In this document: piece by piece, positions 16,648 to 26,141 of the stretch
Layout: every line of letters begins with the position of its first letter
Numbering within the stretch: the stretch's first letter is position 1
From: Firmicutes bacterium HGW-Firmicutes-14
Lineage (GTDB): Bacteria > Bacillota > Thermincolia > Thermincolales > UBA2595
Direction of reading: 5' to 3'
DNA: 52,194 nucleotides
Assembly: GCA_002840275.1 (NCBI GenBank)
Contig: PHAB01000023.1
Location: 1 to 52,194, forward strand
Position numbers and translations under genes: made by a program
Notes under the pieces: generated by a model
Told to the model about the DNA's origin: nothing
The model's database searches: none
The model's input: the letters and a program-made list of their open reading frames with translations, nothing else

Positions 16648-18492
16648 ATGTGTGGAATAACAGGTTGGATTGACTGGGAAAAGGACCTGACCCAACAGGC
16701 CAGGGTTCTGGCGGCAATGACAGGAATCCTGGCAAACCGCGGCCCTGATGCCGAAGGCTGCTGGATATCGCCCCGTGCTGCCCTGGGCCACCGCCGGCTG
16801 GCGGTAATCGATCCTGAAGGCGGAGGCCAGCCTATGTCCCGCAGGAGCGGAAACCGGCAATATATCATAGTCTATAACGGAGAACTCTATAATACTGCTG
16901 AACTCCGGCATGAACTGGCAGTCTGCGGGTATTCCTTCTCCGGACATTCGGATACTGAAGTCCTGCTTACCGCCTATATTGAATGGGGGCCGTCCTGTCT
17001 GGAAAAACTAAATGGGATATTTGCCTTTGGAGTCTGGAGTGAAGAAGACCAGAGCCTGTTCCTGGCCCGTGACCGGATGGGTGTTAAGCCCCTCTTTTAT
17101 GCCGAACGGAATAAGTCCTTCCTGTTTGGTTCCGAGTTAAAGGCCCTTCTGGCACATCCCGATATCGACCCGGTGATTGACAAAGAAGGCCTGTCAGAGA
17201 TATTTGTTCTTGGCCCTGCCCGGACTCCGGGACATGGTGTTTTCCGGGGAATCAGTGAACTCCGGCCAGGCTGCTGCCTGATACACAACCGGATGGGCAC
17301 CAAAATCCGGAAGTACTGGGAACTGGAAAGCAGGCCCCATGAAGATGACCTTGAGACTACCACCGAAAAAGTACGAGGTCTGGTCTTTGACGCCATTAAA
17401 AGGCAATTGGTGGCTGATGTGCCAGTCTGTACCTTTTTGTCCGGAGGCCTTGACTCCAGCGCCATAACGGCTGTAGCCGCCCAGCATTACAACGAAGAGA
17501 GAAAAGGTTCCCTTCATACTTACTCGGTGGATTTTGCCGGCAATGACCGTTTTTTCCGGGCCAGCCATTTTCAGCCCAATTCCGATGCCGATTGGGTTCA
17601 TAAGGTATCAGGTTTCTTCGGAACGGACCACCATTATGTTTGTTTTGATACTCCCCAGATGGCGGAGTCACTTAAAGAGGCAGTTGTCGCCCGTGACCTC
17701 CCCGGCATGGCTGACATTGACTCTTCTCTCCTGTTGTTCTGCCGGGAAATCAAAAAAAGTCATACGGTTGCCCTTTCAGGTGAATGTGCTGACGAGGTTT
17801 TTGGCGGGTATCCCTGGTACCGCTCAACAGAAAACATGGATACCGGTTCATTCCCATGGTCTGGTCATATTGATACAAAGATGCAGGTTTTTTCCCGTGA
17901 ATTGGTTAAATATATCCACCCGGAAGAATATATGGCACAGAGGTATTATGAAACCCTGGCCGATACACCCGCCCTGCCCGGAGAAAATCCCGCAGAAGCT
18001 GATAAACGGAAGATGTTTTACCTAAATTTCCACTGGTTCATGCAGACACTTCTGGATCGCAAGGACCGGATGAGCATGGCAGTCGGCCTCGAGGTAAGAG
18101 TCCCCTTCTGTGACCACCGGATAGTGGAATACGTATGGAATATCCCCTGGTTCATGAAGACATGTGGCAGCATGGAGAAAGGCATCCTGCGCCGCGCCCT
18201 GCAGGGCGTGCTGCCAGAGGGAGTCATCCGCCGGAAGAAAAGTCCCTATCCCAAGACTCACAATCCTTCATACCTGGCAGCAGTCAGGAAAGTCCTCCTG
18301 GATATATTGAATGACCCGGCTTCACCACTGCTCCGGGTAATTGACATAAAAACAGTCCGCAGGATGTGTGAAACAGAGAATGATACCTTTGACCGGCCGT
18401 GGTTCGGCCAGCTGATGACCGGACCCCAGCTGCTCGCGTACCTGATACAGGTCGATATCTGGATGAGAGAGTACAGGGTGCGAATCACGTAA
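16648..18492 (+). CDS. asnB: Asparagine synthase (glutamine-hydrolysing), class B
   Basis: This 614-residue enzyme starts at MCGITGW, whose Cys2 is the amidotransferase nucleophile; the start at 16639 is not used because processing requires this Cys at the N-terminus. The glutaminase domain (1-~200) shows RGPDAEG, LGHRRLAVID and NGELYN. The synthetase domain has the PP-loop SGGLDSSAI (~270), SGECADEVFGGYPWY and MAVGLEVRVPFCDHRIVEY. It makes asparagine from aspartate, ATP and glutamine. GGGAGG precedes the start. A leader hairpin with an ANTAR-type loop places it in the nitrogen regulon next to the divergent amt-glnK operon. Confidence 0.95.
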   Translation: MCGITGWIDWEKDLTQQARVLAAMTGILANRGPDAEGCWISPRAALGHRRLAVIDPEGGGQPMSRRSGNRQYIIVYNGELYNTAELRHELAVCGYSFSGHSDTEVLLTAYIEWGPSCLEKLNGIFAFGVWSEEDQSLFLARDRMGVKPLFYAERNKSFLFGSELKALLAHPDIDPVIDKEGLSEIFVLGPARTPGHGVFRGISELRPGCCLIHNRMGTKIRKYWELESRPHEDDLETTTEKVRGLVFDAIKRQLVADVPVCTFLSGGLDSSAITAVAAQHYNEERKGSLHTYSVDFAGNDRFFRASHFQPNSDADWVHKVSGFFGTDHHYVCFDTPQMAESLKEAVVARDLPGMADIDSSLLLFCREIKKSHTVALSGECADEVFGGYPWYRSTENMDTGSFPWSGHIDTKMQVFSRELVKYIHPEEYMAQRYYETLADTPALPGENPAEADKRKMFYLNFHWFMQTLLDRKDRMSMAVGLEVRVPFCDHRIVEYVWNIPWFMKTCGSMEKGILRRALQGVLPEGVIRRKKSPYPKTHNPSYLAAVRKVLLDILNDPASPLLRVIDIKTVRRMCETENDTFDRPWFGQLMTGPQLLAYLIQVDIWMREYRVRIT

Positions 18493-18518
18493 CAAACTGC
18501 TTTTAGACTTTTAAAATA

Positions 18519-18641
18519 GACGGAGGTGCAGGTACATTCCGGAAGGACAGTCTGATGTCAACTTGTCGGTGATCCGCGCAGCGGGAGCCGCTAACAAGTT
18601 GAATTGTTGCTGTCCTGGAGGAATGTACCTGCACCTCCGTC
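18519..18641. repeat. 123-bp near-perfect palindrome between asnB and uup
   Basis: The outer 22 bases (18519-18540, GACGGAGGTGCAGGTACATT then CC) are perfectly mirrored at 18620-18641. Next GGACAG pairs with CTGTCC and CAACTTGT with ACAAGTTG, around a ~25-base loop with a GC-rich inner part. It lies 27 bases after asnB and 3 bases after the uup stop, where the two genes converge. It may act as a terminator for both, but its length and perfection look more like a small mobile element. Confidence 0.8.
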
Positions 18642-18644
18642 CTG

Positions 18645-20519
18645 TCAATTTTTGCTCTTATTCCTTTCAATCTCTTCGACCAGTTCATTCAGATATGCCC
18701 ATCGTTCCAACAATTCATCCAACTGTTCTTCCAGATCCTGCTGCATACCGGTCAATTCCTGCAGGAGCAAGAAGTCACTCCCGGCAGCATTTATTTTGGC
18801 ATTCACCTCGTTTAGCTCCTTTTCCACCCCGGCTATTATTTCATCTATCTGTTCGAATTCTTTCTGTTCTTTAAAGGTTAATTTCAGGGGACGGGCTTTT
18901 TCCCTCCCGTAGTTGAGGTATACCCTCCCCCCTCCGGCTTCATCTGCAGCAGTATCGCTGGCAGAACCTGAGTCCTTAATTACGTTCGCGGATGCCTTTG
19001 ATTCCGATCTGGCAGCTTCCGCCGCCTCCGACCGGGCAGATTCCAGGTATTCTGAATAATTTCCGTGGTAACAGGCAACCCTGCCTTCTCCGGTAAATAC
19101 CAGTATTTTGTCTGCCATCCGATCCAGGAACCAGCGGTCATGAGAAACAGCAATAACCACTCCGGGGAATTCGTCCAGGTAGTCTTCCAGGATTGTCAAA
19201 GTCATTATATCCAGGTCATTGGTGGGCTCGTCCAGGAGCAGGACGTTTGGTGCACCCATCAATACCCGCAGTAAATACAGCCTCCTCCTCTCCCCGCCGG
19301 ATAATTTACCGATGGGGACCCACTGGAGTTCCGAAGGAAACAGGAACCGCTCCAGCATCTGGGCGGCGCTGATTAATTTACCGCCGACAGTTGGCAGATA
19401 CTCGGCCTCTTCTTTTATATATTCTATAACTCTCAGGTTGTCATCCATTTCCCTGCCTTCCTGGGAAAACAACCCGGTTTTCACGGTCAGGCCCTTATCT
19501 ACTATCCCGTCGTCAGGTTTAACCCTGCCGGAAATAATGTTCAGCAGAGTAGATTTTCCTGCGCCATTAGGTCCGATTATCCCCACCCGGTCTTCTTTTG
19601 AAAAAGTATAGCTAAAATCATCAATCAGTATATTTCCTGAGAATCCTTTACTTATATGATCCAGGGCAATTACCTTCTTACCCAGGCGGCTGGAACCGGC
19701 CGATATTTGAATATTACCGGGACCGGCTTCCGGTTTGTCCGCCTTGAGCCGTTCGAACCTGTCGGTTCTGGCCTTTTGTTTGGTAGTCCGGGCCTGGGCC
19801 CCCCTCTTAATCCACTTCAGCTCATTGCGCAGGAGGTTCAGCCGTTTCTGTTCAGTTGAATGTTCCTGTTCCTCCCGGTCTGCCTTCAATTCAAGAAAAT
19901 TCCGGTAGTTACCGGTATAGGTAAACAGCCTGCCGCGGTCCAGCTCTATTATACGGTTTACCACCCGGTCCAGAAAATACCTGTCATGGGTAACCATTAG
20001 CAGAGCGCCTTTGCGCCTGTTCAGATACTGTTCCAGCCAGGAAACGGTTTCATTGTCGATATGGTTTGTCGGTTCATCAAGGATCAACAGCTCTGCCGAC
20101 CTGATTAATGCCCCGGCCAGGGCCACTCTTTTTCTCTGCCCCCCGGAAAGGGTGCCTACCCTGGCATCGAAATCATAAATCCCGAGCCTGGTCAGGATGG
20201 TTTTGGCTTCACTTTCAACCTGCCAAAGGTCTGCCGCCGGTATGGAAACACCAAAAAAAACCTGCTGCAGGACTGTGGCTGCATCGTCAAAAACAGGATT
20301 CTGGGGCAGGTATTCAATGCGCGCAGAATTTGCAGCAACAACCCTGCCACTGTCAGTTGCCTCAACACCTGCCAGGACTTTCAATAAAGTTGACTTGCCT
20401 GTGCCATTAGTACCTATCAGGCCGATTTTATCTCCTTCGTCTATACCAAAAGATATATCCCGGAACAGGGTTTTTATCCCATATGCTTTTGCTATGTTTT
20501 CAACAGAAATCACATTCAT
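18645..20519 (-). CDS. uup: ABC-F ATPase, Uup type
   Basis: This 624-residue soluble protein has two ABC ATPase domains. The first has GTNGTGKSTL, LSGGQRKRVALAGAL, ILDEPTNHID and VTHDRYFL; the second GPNGAGKSTL, LSGGERRRLYLLRVL, LLDEPTNDLD and VSHDRWFL. Between them is a charged linker (~240-290) and after them a coiled-coil C-terminal domain (~540-624, rich in E, L and K), the mark of Uup. ABC-F proteins act on ribosomes, and Uup has also been linked to DNA replication and precise transposon excision. It has no membrane domain. The C-terminal start of the linker (a SARSEAAEAARSESKASANV-like stretch) is low complexity. Confidence 0.92.
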   Translation of the reverse strand: MNVISVENIAKAYGIKTLFRDISFGIDEGDKIGLIGTNGTGKSTLLKVLAGVEATDSGRVVAANSARIEYLPQNPVFDDAATVLQQVFFGVSIPAADLWQVESEAKTILTRLGIYDFDARVGTLSGGQRKRVALAGALIRSAELLILDEPTNHIDNETVSWLEQYLNRRKGALLMVTHDRYFLDRVVNRIIELDRGRLFTYTGNYRNFLELKADREEQEHSTEQKRLNLLRNELKWIKRGAQARTTKQKARTDRFERLKADKPEAGPGNIQISAGSSRLGKKVIALDHISKGFSGNILIDDFSYTFSKEDRVGIIGPNGAGKSTLLNIISGRVKPDDGIVDKGLTVKTGLFSQEGREMDDNLRVIEYIKEEAEYLPTVGGKLISAAQMLERFLFPSELQWVPIGKLSGGERRRLYLLRVLMGAPNVLLLDEPTNDLDIMTLTILEDYLDEFPGVVIAVSHDRWFLDRMADKILVFTGEGRVACYHGNYSEYLESARSEAAEAARSESKASANVIKDSGSASDTAADEAGGGRVYLNYGREKARPLKLTFKEQKEFEQIDEIIAGVEKELNEVNAKINAAGSDFLLLQELTGMQQDLEEQLDELLERWAYLNELVEEIERNKSKN

Positions 20520-20555
20520 TGATTATGGCGCTCCTTGTGTTGGGATTTTTTATTT

Positions 20556-22061
20556 TTACACCGGCAGGGTGATTATTACTTTTGTCCCTTTGTTCAGGGC
20601 ACTCTCAACAGCAATGCTGCCCCCATGTCTCTCAATAATCCACTTGGCTATGGAAAGTCCCAGTCCGGTACTGCCGCCCTCCCTGGTCCTTGATTTATCA
20701 CATTTATAAAAACGGTCAAAAATATGGGGTAAATCTTCACTTGATATACCGATACCGTTATCTTCGATTTCCACAACCCCCGTATTTCCTTTTACCCGGC
20801 CCTCTATTTTAATTGTGCCACCCGCGGGGGTGTACCTGATACTGTTATCAAGAAAAACCCTCAAAGCCTGTTTAATTAATTTCCTGTCGCCGTTGATAGA
20901 AACAATACCGGTTACCTCTCCTTTTACGGTATGTTCGGTGTCTATCAGTTTGGTTTCCTTCATTAATTCATTAACCAACTCACTCAGGGAAAATAATGTC
21001 TTCTCAATTTTTTGTGTGTTTTTGTCGGCCCTGGCCAGGAAAAGAAGGCGTTCCACCAGGTCCTTCATGTTTTCTGCCTCGTTCTTTATGGCGCTCACAG
21101 ATTCATCCAGAACAGCCTTATCCTCCTTGCCCCATCGCTGCAGGAGATTAGCATAACCCTGAATCACGGCGATAGGAGTCCGCAGTTCATGAGAGGCATC
21201 GGAAACAAACCGGTCCTGCTGTTCATAAGAGGCCTGAATCCGGTCAAGCATATCATTAAAGGTCTCAGCCAGGTCCTTCAGTTCATCATGGGAATCCACG
21301 ACACTGAGCCGGGTGTTCAGGTCTGCAGCAGATATGGCTTTTGCCGTGCCAATCATATTATCTATCGGTTTAAGCATTTTCCTGAGGATGCGGGAACCAA
21401 TCACCACTGTAAACAGAACAGCCGGAACAAAGCCGGCTAAAACTATACATGTCAGAATAACCAAAAATAATTTCCCTTCCCAAAGGGGTTTAGAGAGCTG
21501 CATATAGTAAATGTAATCACTACTAGAATTTCGGTCAACAAAAAGATGAACGTATTTGGCAGTAACCAAAAAACCGGGAGCAGTGTTGGTTTCATTGAAT
21601 ATGTCAGCCTGGTCGTGTTTTGCGGCAGTAGTGTATATAATATCACGCTGTTTGTCAAACAGGGTGATAATGATCCCCTCAATTTGAGCATATTTTTTCA
21701 ATCCGGATACAGGTATACCGCTGCTTTCAGGTATACCTGCGGTGTCAAGAGTACCGCCGGTGCCAGTCAGATAATTTTCCGTAACCAGGGCGTTTTTTTC
21801 CAGGACATTTCTATCCTCATACAAAAGAAAAGCGCCAAAAGCTGTTACCATTATGATACTCAGCACAAAAAGAACCGCAGAAAAGATAAGGGCATAGATA
21901 GCGGCAGTCTTAAAGGTTATTGAAAACCTTAACCTTTTGTTAATGCCCTTTTGCAGCTCTTTCAGCGCCTTTGCCGCAAGAGTGACCGCCAGTCTCAACC
22001 CGCGGGCTGTAAGAGTAACTATCAATTTAAGGGTTTTGGCAAATACGCTTGCTTTACTCAT
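20556..22061 (-). CDS. HAMP-containing sensor histidine kinase
   Basis: This 501-residue membrane kinase has TM1 at ~45-76, an extracytoplasmic sensor loop of ~110 residues, TM2 at ~193-222, HAMP, then HisKA with FVSDASHELRTPIAVIQGYA (phospho-His) and an HATPase domain with DNGIGISSEDL, DRFYKCDKSRTREGG and GLGLSIAKWI. The signal sensed is unknown. The N-terminus is unusually long (44 basic, helical residues before TM1). Its start overlaps the stop of the response-regulator gene by eight bases, so the two form one operon and a cognate pair. Confidence 0.92.
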   Translation of the reverse strand: MSKASVFAKTLKLIVTLTARGLRLAVTLAAKALKELQKGINKRLRFSITFKTAAIYALIFSAVLFVLSIIMVTAFGAFLLYEDRNVLEKNALVTENYLTGTGGTLDTAGIPESSGIPVSGLKKYAQIEGIIITLFDKQRDIIYTTAAKHDQADIFNETNTAPGFLVTAKYVHLFVDRNSSSDYIYYMQLSKPLWEGKLFLVILTCIVLAGFVPAVLFTVVIGSRILRKMLKPIDNMIGTAKAISAADLNTRLSVVDSHDELKDLAETFNDMLDRIQASYEQQDRFVSDASHELRTPIAVIQGYANLLQRWGKEDKAVLDESVSAIKNEAENMKDLVERLLFLARADKNTQKIEKTLFSLSELVNELMKETKLIDTEHTVKGEVTGIVSINGDRKLIKQALRVFLDNSIRYTPAGGTIKIEGRVKGNTGVVEIEDNGIGISSEDLPHIFDRFYKCDKSRTREGGSTGLGLSIAKWIIERHGGSIAVESALNKGTKVIITLPV

Positions 22062-22737
22062 GTTTCAATATATAGCCTACTCCTCTTACAGTGTGTATAA
22101 GTTTAACATTATACCTGTCATCTATCTTGCTTCTAAGGTACCGGATATACACATCAACCACATTGGTATCACCGTAATAATCATATCCCCAAACAGTTTC
22201 CAGGATTTTTTCCCTGGTCAGGACCACATTCCTGTTCTCCGCCATATATTTCAGCAGGTCATATTCCTTCTTTGTAAGTTCTACAGGTTCATTACGGAAG
22301 TTCACCGAATGCTGGTCCGGGTTTACCTGCAAATCGCCCACAGTGATCAAGGCGGTATTATGCGGAGAGGCTTTTTTCCTTTTGAGGGCCGTGCGAATCC
22401 TGGCCAGGAGTTCTTCAATGGCAAAGGGTTTGGTTATATAATCATCAGCCCCTATGTCCAGCCCCATCACCTTGTCAGTAACTTCATCTTTGGCCGTAAG
22501 CATAATTACCGGGGTTTCCGATGACTGCCGGAACCGCCGTAAAACTTCCATCCCATTAAGAGAAGGAAGCATGACATCCAGGATGACCAGGTCAAATTCA
22601 CCGCTCAAAGCCCTTTCCAGGCCGCCCCGGCCGTCATGCTGCCTCTCCACCGCATACCCTTCATATTGAAGTTCCAGTTCTATAAACCGGGCTATCTTAA
22701 CCTCATCTTCGATAATTAAAATCTTTTCACCCGCCAT
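22054..22737 (-). CDS. OmpR-family response regulator
   Basis: This 227-residue regulator has a receiver with IIEDE (8-12), phosphoacceptor Asp54 in ILDVMLPS and ITKPF, followed by a winged helix (YDLLKYMAENRNVVLTREKI and NVVDVYIRYLRSKID). It is the partner of the kinase at 20556. Start ATG 22737 follows GGAGGTTAAAAC. The 205-base upstream spacer carries an inverted TTTGTCCG/CGGACAAA repeat (about 22774 and 22833), a possible operator. Confidence 0.92.
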   Translation of the reverse strand: MAGEKILIIEDEVKIARFIELELQYEGYAVERQHDGRGGLERALSGEFDLVILDVMLPSLNGMEVLRRFRQSSETPVIMLTAKDEVTDKVMGLDIGADDYITKPFAIEELLARIRTALKRKKASPHNTALITVGDLQVNPDQHSVNFRNEPVELTKKEYDLLKYMAENRNVVLTREKILETVWGYDYYGDTNVVDVYIRYLRSKIDDRYNVKLIHTVRGVGYILKHE

Positions 22738-22942
22738 GTTTTAACCTCCGGAATATCTTGTTACTATTGTACCTCTTTGTCCGGAATCCATCAAATCAAA
22801 TGTTCCGGCACAACATACAAGGAGGCAGTCGGACAAATGATTCCGCCCCGCCCAGGGTGCAAAAATTATTCGACCGGCCGCCTTATTGAAAAGCAGTATG
22901 CTGTTATTACGGATTATTTATACGAATTTGTTTTACGGATTC

Positions 22943-23437
22943 TTATTGCTGATCCGTTTTTACCGCGCCAGCCACCTGATTGCTTACAGAAGTCATCGCA
23001 TCAGATATTTTATCCAGGGTTTTGTTAATCTCCATGTCTCGTCCGTCAGATTTCCGGAAGGAAATCCTGTGGCTTGTTAGCAATGCCAGTACAACACCGG
23101 CCACCGCTACAGGAAACGCCAGAACTGCAGTCAATATTACAATATTCACGGGGATGTCAACCACTGTTCTCTCAGCCTTATTTACCACAAATCTGATTTC
23201 ATTACCCTTCTTTATCAGCCTGCCTACCGATTTGAAAAACCCTTTCGTTGTTTTGCCTAAACCGCATTCGGAGCCGGCAGCCCCAATTCGAGCTGTCCTC
23301 ACTTTGCTCTGCCCTTCTAAGTAAATAAGCGCTTCTAAAACATCACCATTAAATTTTTCCAGTACTTCCTTTGCCTCCCCGTAGCTGACATGGGCTCTCT
23401 CCCTCAGCATCTCAATCTGCTCCAGATTAACTGTCAT
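22943..23437 (-). CDS. DUF4342 family protein with UBA-like N-terminus
   Basis: This 164-residue protein has three parts. Residues 1-45 (MLRERAHVSYGEAKEVLEKF, then NGDVLEALIYLE) form a UBA-like three-helix module as in EF-Ts and DUF4342 proteins. Residues 65-125 are the DUF4342 domain, ending in a hydrophobic helix (IPVNIVILTAVLAFPVAVAG). The C-terminal tail is charged. It is probably anchored at the membrane, and its function is unknown. It has its own GGAGGG ribosome site and is separate from the two-component operon. Confidence 0.82.
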   Translation of the reverse strand: MTVNLEQIEMLRERAHVSYGEAKEVLEKFNGDVLEALIYLEGQSKVRTARIGAAGSECGLGKTTKGFFKSVGRLIKKGNEIRFVVNKAERTVVDIPVNIVILTAVLAFPVAVAGVVLALLTSHRISFRKSDGRDMEINKTLDKISDAMTSVSNQVAGAVKTDQQ

Positions 23438-23552
23438 TGTTATCCCTCCAAAGATTATTTATATGTTATGAACTTATTATAGAACAGGAGGATTAAACAA
23501 TTTTTAGACCAACATTAGAATTTGATTAGAAAAATGAAGGGCTGAAAAAATT

Positions 23553-23582
23553 AAAAGCCACAAGGATATGCTTGTGGCTTTT
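23553..23582. terminator. Bidirectional-looking terminator after the MoaD-like gene
   Basis: AAAAGCCACAAG pairs with CTTGTGGCTTTT around GATATG. T-runs lie on either side, so it can end the minus-strand AOR-MoaD operon. The stem resembles the asnB leader terminator. Confidence 0.85.
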
Positions 23583-23611
23583 AATATCCATCGGGAATAA
23601 TCCTCTGGAAA

Positions 23612-23857
23612 TTATCCTCCTCCTATAGGAGGAAAAATTGAGACCTGGTCCCCGTCTATGAGGTCTTGGGTCAAAGGCTTAAACTGGCCGTTAACCAGGA
23701 TTATTTTCCCCATTTCGGCCGGAATCCCCAAAAAATCCAGCAATTGACCCAGGTTGGTACCGGTCTGTAATTCAATTATAAATTCCTTCTGTCCATAACA
23801 GGCCAACTCACGGTTTTCGCATTTTAAACCGGCAAAAAGGCGTACTGTTAAATCCAC
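23612..23857 (-). CDS. MoaD/ThiS-family beta-grasp sulfur carrier
   Basis: An 81-residue ubiquitin-fold protein beginning VDLTVRLFAG and ending DGDQVSIFPPIGGG. The terminal Gly-Gly is the site adenylated and thiocarboxylated in MoaD/ThiS proteins. I prefer GTG 23857 to GTG 23866, because the GGGGGTG site then lies at a proper distance and the protein starts like other MoaD proteins. It is third in the AOR operon and probably supplies sulfur for the pterin dithiolene of the aldehyde oxidoreductase (inference from context). Confidence 0.85.
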   Translation of the reverse strand: MDLTVRLFAGLKCENRELACYGQKEFIIELQTGTNLGQLLDFLGIPAEMGKIILVNGQFKPLTQDLIDGDQVSIFPPIGGG

Positions 23858-23899
23858 CTTATCCACCCCCGGAAATACTTAAAGCATCTTGTTCTATGC

Positions 23900-24175
23900 T
23901 TATTCATCATGTTTGGGAAAGTACTGCCTGTACAGGACAGACATCTCTATTGGGAAGATGGCCAAGCGGTCACCCGACCGCACAGGCCTTGTAAAAGCAG
24001 AATACTGGTGATTCAGGAAAACGTGGGCAACATCTTCGGGAGTTATAGACAGTCTGCCCATAATTGAAGCTATGGTGTCACCCTCCCGGTTTTCCATTTC
24101 CAGCATACATTCACCGTCAACGGAACAGTCAGGCACCTTCTCCCGGAATTTCCCATAAAGATAGACATTAATCAT
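23900..24175 (-). CDS. MoaD-like beta-grasp protein lacking a Gly-Gly tail
   Basis: A 91-residue protein: MINVYLYGKFREKVPD, then TIASIMGRLSITPEDVAHVF, then RSGDRLAIFPIEM, which is the beta-grasp pattern of MoaD/ThiS. Instead of ending in Gly-Gly it continues with ~13 residues (SVLYRQYFPKHDE). It therefore cannot be activated as a sulfur carrier unless processed. Its ATG overlaps the AOR stop (ATGA), so it is translated together with AOR. It may be a small accessory or assembly subunit. Confidence 0.82.
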   Translation of the reverse strand: MINVYLYGKFREKVPDCSVDGECMLEMENREGDTIASIMGRLSITPEDVAHVFLNHQYSAFTRPVRSGDRLAIFPIEMSVLYRQYFPKHDE

Positions 24176-25905
24176 GAGTGGACACTGTCTAGCACCTCAT
24201 CATCCACATCAAATACCTGATTATGAGGAGGCAGTTTTTCATAATACATAAATTCGGGCAGGCGGTCATCCTTGTTGGTAAAACCGGCCGCCTCGTTGAA
24301 TTTGCGCTCCACTGCAAGCCACTCGGCTCCCAGCCGGTTAAAGTCATCAGCGGTATATTCGGTACCCAGTACCCCGTTAACAGTATCCAGCATACCCTGG
24401 AAACCTTCCGGTATATCCAGGATGGCAAAGGCTATAAAAAGGCAATAGCCTGCGGAATCAATAAAAATGGTAGCACTCTGGAAGCCCTTGGCAAGAGCGC
24501 CCTTTTCGGCCGCATCCAGCGGATCGGCTTTGCCGCCGACACTGAGGATTTCGGTGGCCACAGTATAGCCGGCAGTATGGTCTGCCCCCATGGTAGAGGT
24601 GGCATAAGTTACTCCAATCCCTTTGACAGCTCTTGGGTCATACGCAGGCATCGCCTGACCCTTGACAACAGGTACCCTGGTGACACCCATCGCCCTGCCG
24701 GTAAAAGCAGCCCCATTACCGATTATCCTGCCCATGGGTGTTCCCTGCCCAACTTCCTTAAGGAGTTCAATGGCCTTTTTCCCATCCCCGAAAGACAGTA
24801 TCCCGGCTTCCATAGCCACACCCAGGGTAGCCCCTGCTTCAATGGTATCAAGCCCGACATCATTGCAAATACGATTCATTTCAGCCACATCGTCCATGTT
24901 GTCGATACCGCAGTTTGCACCCAAAGACCAGGCGGTCTCATACTCTACCGGGGAGCAGTGATAGGACCCGTCCGGATTTGTCACTACATTGGAACACTTG
25001 ATCACACAGCCCGGATGGCAGGCATGACCGACCTTGCCTCCCCTGGTCTTGGACCACTCGTTAATAACTTCACCACTTATCTTGCCCGCTCCTTCAAACC
25101 TTCCGGAACTAAAATTGCGTGTCGGCAGGCCACCCGCTTCGTTTAGAATATTGACAAGGACTGCGGTTCCATATGCAGGCAGCGCCTGGCCGGTAACGGC
25201 ATGTTCCTGCAAAGCCTTGGCAAGCTTCTGCTGGCCCTGTTTAAACAGGTCACGGTTGGCAATAACTACATCCCCGGTTCCTTTTTGGTCGATAATTATT
25301 GCCTTAAGGCCCTTGGAACCCATAACCGCCCCCAGGCCTCCCCTTCCTGCATAGCGGCCGGGGCCGTTTTCCGGGTCATTGCAGGATACCCCGGCGTTGC
25401 ACATCAGCATTTCACCGGCGGGTCCAATCCCTATTACCCCGACACCCTCTCCATACTTTTTCCAGATTATTTCATTGGAATCATACATGCCTTTTCCGGC
25501 AAGTTCTCCGGCTTCTTCAAGAATAGCCGTATCCTGAGCCAGTTTAAGAACAAAGAATTTACCCTTTTCCTTTGGCTCTCCTTCCACAATCAGGGCATGA
25601 ATACCAAGGCGGGCCAGTTTTTGTGCCGGAATCCCCCCGGCATTTGCTTCCTTGATGGTGCCCGTCAGAGGGCTTTTGGCCCCTACTGACAGCCTCCCTG
25701 AACTGGGGGCATTAGTACCTGTCACAATCCCCGGGGCAAACACAATCTTATTGTTGGGTCCCAACGGGTGACAGGCAGGGTTAACTTCATCGGCCACAAC
25801 TGTCGATGTCAGCACCCGGCCGCCCAGAAGCCGGTACTTTTCGGGCACGTCCTCCTTCTTTACGGAAAGGTCGCTCATGTTTACCCGCAAAATAAACTTA
25901 CCCAT
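24172..25905 (-). CDS. aor: Tungsten-type aldehyde:ferredoxin oxidoreductase
   Basis: This 577-residue enzyme of the AOR family has the N-terminal MGKFILRVNMSDLSVKKED, a GRGGLGAVMGSKGLKAI loop, and iron-sulfur ligands Cys296, Cys300, Cys304 (CHPGCVIKC) with a fourth Cys near residue 490 (SAGYC). Such enzymes oxidise aldehydes to acids, or reduce acids, with ferredoxin, using a tungsten-bis-pterin centre in the cytoplasm. ATG 25905 has GAAAGGATG upstream. It leads an operon with two beta-grasp proteins. The physiological aldehyde cannot be predicted. Confidence 0.93.
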   Translation of the reverse strand: MGKFILRVNMSDLSVKKEDVPEKYRLLGGRVLTSTVVADEVNPACHPLGPNNKIVFAPGIVTGTNAPSSGRLSVGAKSPLTGTIKEANAGGIPAQKLARLGIHALIVEGEPKEKGKFFVLKLAQDTAILEEAGELAGKGMYDSNEIIWKKYGEGVGVIGIGPAGEMLMCNAGVSCNDPENGPGRYAGRGGLGAVMGSKGLKAIIIDQKGTGDVVIANRDLFKQGQQKLAKALQEHAVTGQALPAYGTAVLVNILNEAGGLPTRNFSSGRFEGAGKISGEVINEWSKTRGGKVGHACHPGCVIKCSNVVTNPDGSYHCSPVEYETAWSLGANCGIDNMDDVAEMNRICNDVGLDTIEAGATLGVAMEAGILSFGDGKKAIELLKEVGQGTPMGRIIGNGAAFTGRAMGVTRVPVVKGQAMPAYDPRAVKGIGVTYATSTMGADHTAGYTVATEILSVGGKADPLDAAEKGALAKGFQSATIFIDSAGYCLFIAFAILDIPEGFQGMLDTVNGVLGTEYTADDFNRLGAEWLAVERKFNEAAGFTNKDDRLPEFMYYEKLPPHNQVFDVDDEVLDSVHS

Positions 25906-26141
25906 CCAAACACATCCTTTCATTTATTTTTACTCTTATAGTAAGAATAATCAATAAGGGTTCCAGAAAGGCAGGGGTAGAACAAATTTACCGGCTCCTA
26001 CATTTATTATTATACGTTATGGCGGTCCTGTTTCACAATACATTATCTAAAATAGCTATTTACATAAAAGGATATTTTGATGTTTGGTATAATTAATTAT
26101 TATACGATTGGTTGTCATATTAGGGTAAGGAGGTAAAATCA
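25906..26141. promoter_or_regulatory. Divergent promoter region, AOR operon and yeeE operon
   Basis: For the minus-strand AOR operon a TATAAT lies at 26014-26009, with TTGTGA 18 bases upstream (near 26038). For the plus-strand yeeE operon a TATAAT lies at 26088-26093 within TTTGGTATAATTAATTATTA. The AT-rich centre could hold sites for the nearby LysR regulator, but I cannot place them. Confidence 0.5.

Noticed and set aside
24223-25146. 307-codon plus-strand open frame opposite the AOR gene
   Set aside because: Antisense shadow of a well-supported enzyme gene; no domain is recognisable.
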